Shown here: one piece after another, positions 6,420 through 10,368 of the stretch
Layout: each line of letters begins with the position of its first letter
Numbering within the stretch: the stretch's first letter is position 1
Assembly (NCBI GenBank): GCA_964649675.1
Contig: CAZYPX010000064.1
Coordinates: 1 to 10,368 of the forward strand
Origin: CAZVCG01 sp964649675
Lineage (GTDB): Bacteria > Pseudomonadota > Alphaproteobacteria > UBA9219
Direction: 5' to 3'
Length of the DNA stretch: 10,368 bases
Translations under genes and position numbers: made by a program
The notes under the pieces: generated by a model
Told to the model about the DNA's origin: nothing
The model's database searches: none
Seen by the model: only the letters and a program-made list of their open reading frames with translations

Positions 6420-6451
6420 TTGCGGCAAGACGGTAGCTTGCCCAATCGCAA
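6420..6451 (+). repeat. Nested hairpin upstream of the trpS promoter
   Basis: GGCAAG (6424-6429) pairs with CTTGCC (6437-6442) around a 7-base loop, and an outer TTGC (6420-6423) pairs with GCAA (6448-6451) with a 5-base bulge. There is no U run right after it, so it is not a classical terminator. It lies about 80 bases before the predicted -35 of trpS, so it would not be in that transcript unless a more distant promoter exists. It may be a protein-binding dyad or have no function. Confidence 0.35.
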
Positions 6452-6527
6452 GAAAACATTCGGGCTTTTGCAACAATTCGGCTTTTTATTTGTTTTCATC
6501 GCCCGTTTCCCCAAAGAACCCGTTGTT

Positions 6528-6556
6528 TTGCCTTTTAAGCATTTCCGCGCTAATAA
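6528..6556 (+). promoter_or_regulatory. Sigma70-type promoter for trpS
   Basis: TTGCCT (6528-6533) and TAATAA (6551-6556) are separated by exactly 17 bases. Transcription would begin near 6563, leaving a leader of about 26 bases with AAAGGAG at 6574-6580. Such a short leader leaves no room for a T-box or an attenuator. Prediction by eye. Confidence 0.5.
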
Positions 6557-6588
6557 TGATCGAACGTAAAGTCAAAGGAGCGTTGTTC

Positions 6589-7587
6589 ATGCGGCGTATA
6601 TTTTCGGGCATGCAGCCCACGGGCAATTTACACTTAGGCAATTATCTCGGGGCGCTTAAAAACTGGGTGGCCCTGCAAAACGAGTACGAGTGCTTTTACT
6701 GCGCGGTGGACTTGCACGCGATCACCGTGCCGCACGATCCCGCGAAAATGAAACAAGCGACGCGCGAGGTGTGCGCCTCGTATATCGCGGCGGGCATCGA
6801 CATCAAGAAAAGCACGCTGTTCGTGCAAAGCGCCGTGCCGCAGCACACGGAACTCGGCTGGATCTTGGGCACGCAGACGCCGATGGGTTGGATGAACCGC
6901 ATGACGCAGTTCAAGGAAAAGTCGGCAAAAAGCCGCGACCTGCAACTGCTCGGCCTTTACAGCTACCCCGTGCTTATGGCGGCGGATATTTTGCTGTACA
7001 AGGCGACGCACGTTCCCGTGGGCGAGGATCAAAAGCAGCATCTGGAGCTTTGCCGCGATCTGGCGATTGCGTTCAACCAGCGGTACGGGAAAGAGTATTT
7101 CCCTGTGCCTGAGCCGCAAATCCTCGGCGAAGCGACGCGCGTGATGTCGTTGCGCGACGGCACAAAGAAGATGAGCAAGTCGGACGAGTCCGATTATTCG
7201 CGCATCAACCTCACCGACGACGCGGACGCTATCGCGCTGAAAATCCGCAAGGCCAAGACCGACCCTGAGCCGCTGCCGGACACGCTGGGCGAACTGGAAA
7301 AGCGACCTGAGGCCGACAACCTTGTAACGATTTATGCCGTGCTCACCGACAGCAAGCGTTCGGACGTTCTGAAGGCGCACAAGAGCGCGCAGTTCTCGAC
7401 GTTCAAGAAAGACCTGACGGAAGTCGCGGTGGCCAAGCTGTCGCCGATCACGTCGCGGATGCGCGAATTGATGGGCGATCCTGCGGAGATCGACCGCATT
7501 CTGGCAAAGGGCGCGGAAAAAGCTTCTGCCATGGCCGAAAAGCACATGCGCGAGATTAAGGACATTCTAGGGTTTTGGAGGGTGTAG
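6589..7587 (+). CDS. trpS: Tryptophanyl-tRNA synthetase
   Basis: A 332-residue class I aminoacyl-tRNA synthetase that charges tRNA-Trp with tryptophan at the expense of ATP, in the cytoplasm. The ATP-binding signatures are intact: TGNLHLGNYLGAL with HLGN at 15-18, and KKMSKS at 193-198. The tryptophan pocket is recognisable in LMAADILLYKATHVPVGEDQ, where D133 should hold the indole nitrogen; GMQPTG near the start and WMNRMTQFKEKS are further family signatures. Length is normal for bacterial TrpS (about 325-350). Start: ATG 6589 has AAAGGAG eight bases upstream and gives MRRIFSGMQPTG, the typical beginning; in-frame ATGs upstream (6412, 6556) are rejected. It is monocistronic by appearance, divergent from the mitofilin operon and convergent with the 690-residue gene, the two stops being one base apart. 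Confidence 0.97.
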   Translation: MRRIFSGMQPTGNLHLGNYLGALKNWVALQNEYECFYCAVDLHAITVPHDPAKMKQATREVCASYIAAGIDIKKSTLFVQSAVPQHTELGWILGTQTPMGWMNRMTQFKEKSAKSRDLQLLGLYSYPVLMAADILLYKATHVPVGEDQKQHLELCRDLAIAFNQRYGKEYFPVPEPQILGEATRVMSLRDGTKKMSKSDESDYSRINLTDDADAIALKIRKAKTDPEPLPDTLGELEKRPEADNLVTIYAVLTDSKRSDVLKAHKSAQFSTFKKDLTEVAVAKLSPITSRMRELMGDPAEIDRILAKGAEKASAMAEKHMREIKDILGFWRV

Positions 7588-7588
7588 G

Positions 7589-9661
7589 CTAACCCGCCTG
7601 CGCTTTGGGCGCGTTTACGGCGGGGTCTTCTTTGCGGCCTTGCACCTGTTCGCGCATAACCTCGTCGCGATATACGTAAAGAGGCACGTTTTCGCTGACC
7701 ATAGCCTTGTCATCGCTCGCTGTGAATTTATACACGCGGACAGACGGAAAAGCTTTTTCTTCCTCGGTCAGGCCCGTCACAACGTCGAACCTGTTGTAGG
7801 CCTCGCGTTCATAGCTCTTGATCGGCTTGCCTTGACGTTCTGTGACGGGACGCGATTTGCGGACATAGCCGATGCGCAGGCGGCAATCCTGCCCGAATAT
7901 TTCCTGAACGACCGGATCAAGCATTTCATGCGCCTTGGCTTCATCGACGAGACCATCGGCTTGTTTGGTTTTGCCGCGCACTATTTGCTTTTCTTCTTCC
8001 CAAAGCTCGTTGACCGGCGTGTGCTTATGACCTGTTGATCTTCCCGGCGTTAAGTTTACGCGCACAGGCCTGTTAACCTGATGCTGCCGCGCGGGAGACT
8101 GAATCTCTTGGGTCTCGCGTCTTTTCACGACTTCGCGTTTCGCGTCCGCCAGCTTACGAATAAACGATTTTGGCGAACCGACGATGTAAAACAAGCGCGC
8201 GATAAGCTCGGCTATCTTACGCGTGTGCGAAGCGTGTTTCGCGGTGCAGGATTCGATGTATTCCTGCGTATATTCTGCGCGATCAGGGTGATCGCGAAGA
8301 AGTTCGAGATAGCCCGCCATGATTTGATCATAATCCGTCATGATTTTCGTCTGAGGGGTCACCACCGTATCTTCGGTAGATACCCATAGTGCAATTTTGC
8401 GGGGCTGATAGAACAGAAGCCCGTCGTTATTCTTCGATTTTCTCATAAAATCCGGATGAATGATTTCCCGCAGATGCCTGAACTTAAAGCCGCCTTCGAC
8501 CGCCTGAACAAATGCGCCTATGCGCAGACGCGTAGGATCGTCGGAACGCTGGAAATGCGCTTCGGGAGGCAATGGCGTCTGGCCATAGATAAAGCATGAC
8601 GGAAGCGGCGCTCCTCTTTCCGCAAGTTTGTCGATAACGTCGTCGATGTCCATGTGGCTTTCGTTCGCTCGCGCCAGATCAAACGACTTTTGATCGTACT
8701 CGACATGCGGCACTTTCCGCAGCACATCAATATAGGGCTGCAGATCCTGTCTTTCCTCTTTGGTAACGGCATTGTCATAATGATATTGGATCACCTGCGG
8801 CAACGGCATTTTGGCAAGCTGCTCATCCGAGACAAGGCCAAGAACCTTCCGGACTTTGTTGGGGTCTTTCGACGCATCTTTCAATATCCTGACTTTTTCC
8901 GGATCGAAAAGTATGGGCGCGCTTCTTAAATCGATCCCGTTGCTCGCCTGATGCTTTTTCTTGTCCTTCTTTTTCTTGGCGCGATTGCCCATAATCTTTT
9001 GATTGGCCGAAGGCGGCGTTCTGTCCGCGCAATAATTCAGTATGACAAACAACTTTGCAATATAATGGCCAAACGCGGCGAGTTCGGCTCTTAATGTCAC
9101 TTTATCCTGCGTTGTTTGTTTCGCGGCGAGGCTACGCGCCAATTCATGTGGATCGGCAAAGATGCCGTCTTGCGACGAAACGGTTATCTCCGGACCTTTA
9201 ATTTGATAACTGGCCTTGGTTCCGTCGACGACGCTATTCCGTTCTATCTTTCGCGTAACAGGATTCAAATATTGTTTGGTGACGAAATTCGGCTCAAGCC
9301 GTTCGTCGATGATCGTCAGGCGGAAGTCTTCAGGTTCTTTAGACGCGTGAAGGAGGTATCCGATCCGCGCGGTTTGTTGATCAGCTGTTTTGATTTGACT
9401 TTCGAGAAATAGAGATTTGTTCGGTTGGGAACCGTTCAGAAAAGGCAAACCGTCCTTCCGGAGCTTTTCCTGAAACTCATGCAATGGGATATCCTTACCG
9501 CAATCGATCACCAATTGAAGCAGACCGTTATCCAATTTGAGCTTCGTGGCACGCTCGATGTCGCGCATGACGCGCCGTTGAATATCCTCGACCTCGGGCA
9601 ACGCTCTATTTTTATTGCAATATTTGGCGAGACTTAATGCAAATGTGTCTTGTTCACTCAT
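7589..9661 (-). CDS. Large unrecognised protein (690 residues)
   Basis: I do not recognise this protein. It is hydrophilic, with no signal peptide and no Walker A, DEAD, HNH or zinc-knuckle motif. Residues 1-75 are helical and include GLLQLVIDCGKDIPLHEF. Residues about 100-165 look beta-rich. 172-212 is a helical pair ending in the only hydrophobic stretch (KLFVILNYCAD), followed by a very basic linker (227-237, AKKKKDKKKH). Residues 243-330 are mixed; 375-435 look beta-rich (LRIGAFVQAVEGGFKFRHL...RKIALWVSTED); 440-515 are helical. 525-605 includes NRPVRVNLTPGRSTGHKHTP, and the C-terminus is beta-rich, then Ala/Pro-rich. ATG 9661 has GGA about ten bases upstream. Its stop is one base from the trpS stop and its base composition is somewhat lower in GC than that of trpS. 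An AT-rich 136-base gap separates it from cysE, so it is probably transcribed alone. The function is unknown. Confidence 0.88.
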   Translation of the reverse strand: MSEQDTFALSLAKYCNKNRALPEVEDIQRRVMRDIERATKLKLDNGLLQLVIDCGKDIPLHEFQEKLRKDGLPFLNGSQPNKSLFLESQIKTADQQTARIGYLLHASKEPEDFRLTIIDERLEPNFVTKQYLNPVTRKIERNSVVDGTKASYQIKGPEITVSSQDGIFADPHELARSLAAKQTTQDKVTLRAELAAFGHYIAKLFVILNYCADRTPPSANQKIMGNRAKKKKDKKKHQASNGIDLRSAPILFDPEKVRILKDASKDPNKVRKVLGLVSDEQLAKMPLPQVIQYHYDNAVTKEERQDLQPYIDVLRKVPHVEYDQKSFDLARANESHMDIDDVIDKLAERGAPLPSCFIYGQTPLPPEAHFQRSDDPTRLRIGAFVQAVEGGFKFRHLREIIHPDFMRKSKNNDGLLFYQPRKIALWVSTEDTVVTPQTKIMTDYDQIMAGYLELLRDHPDRAEYTQEYIESCTAKHASHTRKIAELIARLFYIVGSPKSFIRKLADAKREVVKRRETQEIQSPARQHQVNRPVRVNLTPGRSTGHKHTPVNELWEEEKQIVRGKTKQADGLVDEAKAHEMLDPVVQEIFGQDCRLRIGYVRKSRPVTERQGKPIKSYEREAYNRFDVVTGLTEEEKAFPSVRVYKFTASDDKAMVSENVPLYVYRDEVMREQVQGRKEDPAVNAPKAQAG
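7593..7624 (+). terminator. Possible terminator for trpS inside the end of the convergent gene
   Basis: CCCGCC (7593-7598) can pair with GGCGGG (7619-7624). The 20-base loop itself contains a GCGC/GCGC pair, and a pyrimidine stretch (TCTTCTTT) follows. The structure begins five bases after the trpS stop and lies in the last codons of the 690-residue gene. The stem is GC-rich but the T run is poor, so this is a weak candidate. Confidence 0.3.
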
Positions 9662-9797
9662 CTATACAATTCCAAAATTTCTTATACGCTGAAATGCACG
9701 GTAATGCTTTGAAATACAAACGTACTTTCCCACTTCAGTTCAAGCAAGCGGAGATAAATGCTTGCGGTTTAATTATTATATTTCAATGAGGTAGGAC
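9662..9797. promoter_or_regulatory. AT-rich promoter region of the 690-residue gene
   Basis: This 136-base gap separates the cysE stop from the start of the 690-residue gene, both on -. It is far more AT-rich than the flanks. The best -10 is TATAAG on the - strand (plus 9681-9686), without a matching -35 at 17 bases; it would give a leader of about 12 bases. A dyad GCAAGC (9744-9749)/GCTTGC (9760-9765) lies upstream and could be an operator or a weak end signal for cysE. No T run follows it on the - strand. Confidence 0.35.
9744..9765. repeat. Inverted repeat in the cysE / 690-residue gene gap
   Basis: GCAAGC and GCTTGC form an exact 6-bp dyad around a 10-base centre (ggagataaat). Centre-to-centre the arms are 16 bases apart, about one and a half helical turns. 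On the + strand the following sequence is T/A-rich. It may be a regulator site or part of the cysE transcript end; nothing decides between them. Confidence 0.35.
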
Positions 9798-10368
9798 CTA
9801 AACCTTAAGCCTGTGCTCCATGTCCTCGGCCGGGCGGTCGGGGGTTTGGGCACGGATGACTTTGGCCGGGATACCCGCCACGGTCACGTGCGGCGGCACG
9901 TCTTCCAGCACCACGGAACACGCCGCAACGCGCGCGTTCTCGCCGATCTTGATGTTGCCAAGCACCGTCGCGCCTGCGCTAAGCAAAACGCCGCGGCCAA
10001 TCTTGGGATGGCGATCGCCCTGCTCCTTGCCGCTGCCGCCGAGCGTGACGCCGTGCAGGATCGACACGTCGTCGCTCACGACGCTTGTCTCGCCGATGAC
10101 CACGCCCGTAGCGTGATCGACGAAGATGCCGGAGCCGAGCCGAGCTGCCGGATGGATGTCGACTTGAAAAATCTGTGAGCACAAACTTTGCAGATGATAC
10201 GCCATTACGGGCTTGCGGTTGTTCCACAGCCAGTGCGCTACGCGGTGCGTGTGCAGCGCCGCCGGGCCTTTGAAATAAAGAAACGGTTGCAGCCACGTCC
10301 TGTTCGCCGGATCGCGCTCGCGGCTCGCGTTCATGTCGCGAATGGCGGCCTGAAGGATGTTGGGATCG
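9798..10368 (-). CDS. cysE: Serine O-acetyltransferase (N-terminus beyond right edge)
   Basis: CysE transfers acetyl from acetyl-CoA to L-serine, giving O-acetylserine for cysteine synthesis in the cytoplasm. The frame stays open to the right edge past an internal Met at 10334, and the residues before that Met (PNILQAAIRD) continue the family alignment, so the true start is outside the window and roughly 80 residues are missing. About 189 residues are visible: the end of the helical domain (RERDPANRTWLQPFLYFKG, then HTHRVAHWLW), then the left-handed beta-helix of hexapeptide repeats. Catalytic and serine-binding residues are present: Asp in VDIHPAA, His in VDHATGVVIGE and His in GDRHPKIG. The end PPHVTVAGIPAKVI is typical. 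The protein ends in Val (EHRLKV), not in the Ile with which CysE usually docks into CysK. Confidence 0.95.
   Translation of the reverse strand, partial: DPNILQAAIRDMNASRERDPANRTWLQPFLYFKGPAALHTHRVAHWLWNNRKPVMAYHLQSLCSQIFQVDIHPAARLGSGIFVDHATGVVIGETSVVSDDVSILHGVTLGGSGKEQGDRHPKIGRGVLLSAGATVLGNIKIGENARVAACSVVLEDVPPHVTVAGIPAKVIRAQTPDRPAEDMEHRLKV

Larger units (their letters stand above)
6276..6588. other. Divergent regulatory region between mitofilin operon and trpS
   Basis: About 310 bases without a credible gene. It holds the mitofilin promoter near 6311-6319, a small CCCG-aaa-CGGG dyad at 6325-6335, a nested hairpin at 6420-6451, the trpS promoter at 6528-6556 and the trpS ribosome binding site AAAGGAG at 6574-6580. 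The frame of trpS stays open back to an ATG at 6412, but the promoter and ribosome binding site downstream of that ATG show this stretch is not translated as part of TrpS. Confidence 0.6.

Noticed and set aside
6412..6588. N-terminal extension of TrpS by 59 residues
   Set aside because: The promoter and AAAGGAG ribosome binding site lie inside it, and TrpS proteins begin near MRRIFSGMQPTG.
6634..7545. A 303-residue open frame on -
   Set aside because: Fully antisense to trpS, whose catalytic signatures are intact.
1..10368. CRISPR arrays, insertion sequences and rRNA
   Set aside because: No regularly spaced repeats, no transposase frame with terminal inverted repeats and no rRNA-like sequence were seen on either strand.

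Overview
The window looks like an alphaproteobacterial chromosome segment entered at its left end by an integrated element. The alphaproteobacterial assignment rests mainly on a mitofilin-like inner-membrane gene directly followed by hemY, a pairing characteristic of that class, with a short Trm112-like protein of alphaproteobacterial type at the end of the same operon. The core part is GC-rich (around 55-63% in stretches counted by eye). The left edge and the integrase are clearly more AT-rich. Genus cannot be told from the sequence.

Layout. (1) 1-1484, element side: the C-terminal end of an unrecognised gene on + (2-145), a short non-coding stretch, then a complete tyrosine recombinase on - (287-1336) and an AT-rich spacer with a tandem repeat. 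(2) 1485-1524: the 5' half of a tRNA-Thr(CGU) gene on -, ending in the anticodon stem; this is best read as the attachment junction between element and chromosome. (3) 1842-2795: an unrecognised + strand protein with a HEPN-like C-terminal half in which the usual catalytic His is missing. (4) 2800-6275: a tightly packed - strand operon, mitofilin-like > hemY > HAD-IB hydrolase > Trm112-like, with 1-base and 4-base overlaps between its first three genes and an extended -10 promoter upstream. (5) 6276-6588: a divergent regulatory region. (6) 6589-7587: trpS, with its own promoter and a strong ribosome binding site. (7) 7589-9661: a 690-residue orphan protein on -, ending one base from the trpS stop. 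(8) 9798-10368: cysE on -, running off the right edge.

How the genes relate. The mitofilin/HemY pair are single-spanning and double-spanning inner-membrane proteins linked to heme synthesis and membrane architecture. The HAD hydrolase is translationally coupled to hemY. TrpS (tryptophanyl-tRNA synthetase) and CysE (serine acetyltransferase, first step of cysteine synthesis) are housekeeping genes. The least explained parts are the broken tRNA/integrase junction, the HEPN-like protein beside it, and the 690-residue protein. No CRISPR array, rRNA, intact tRNA or transposase was seen.
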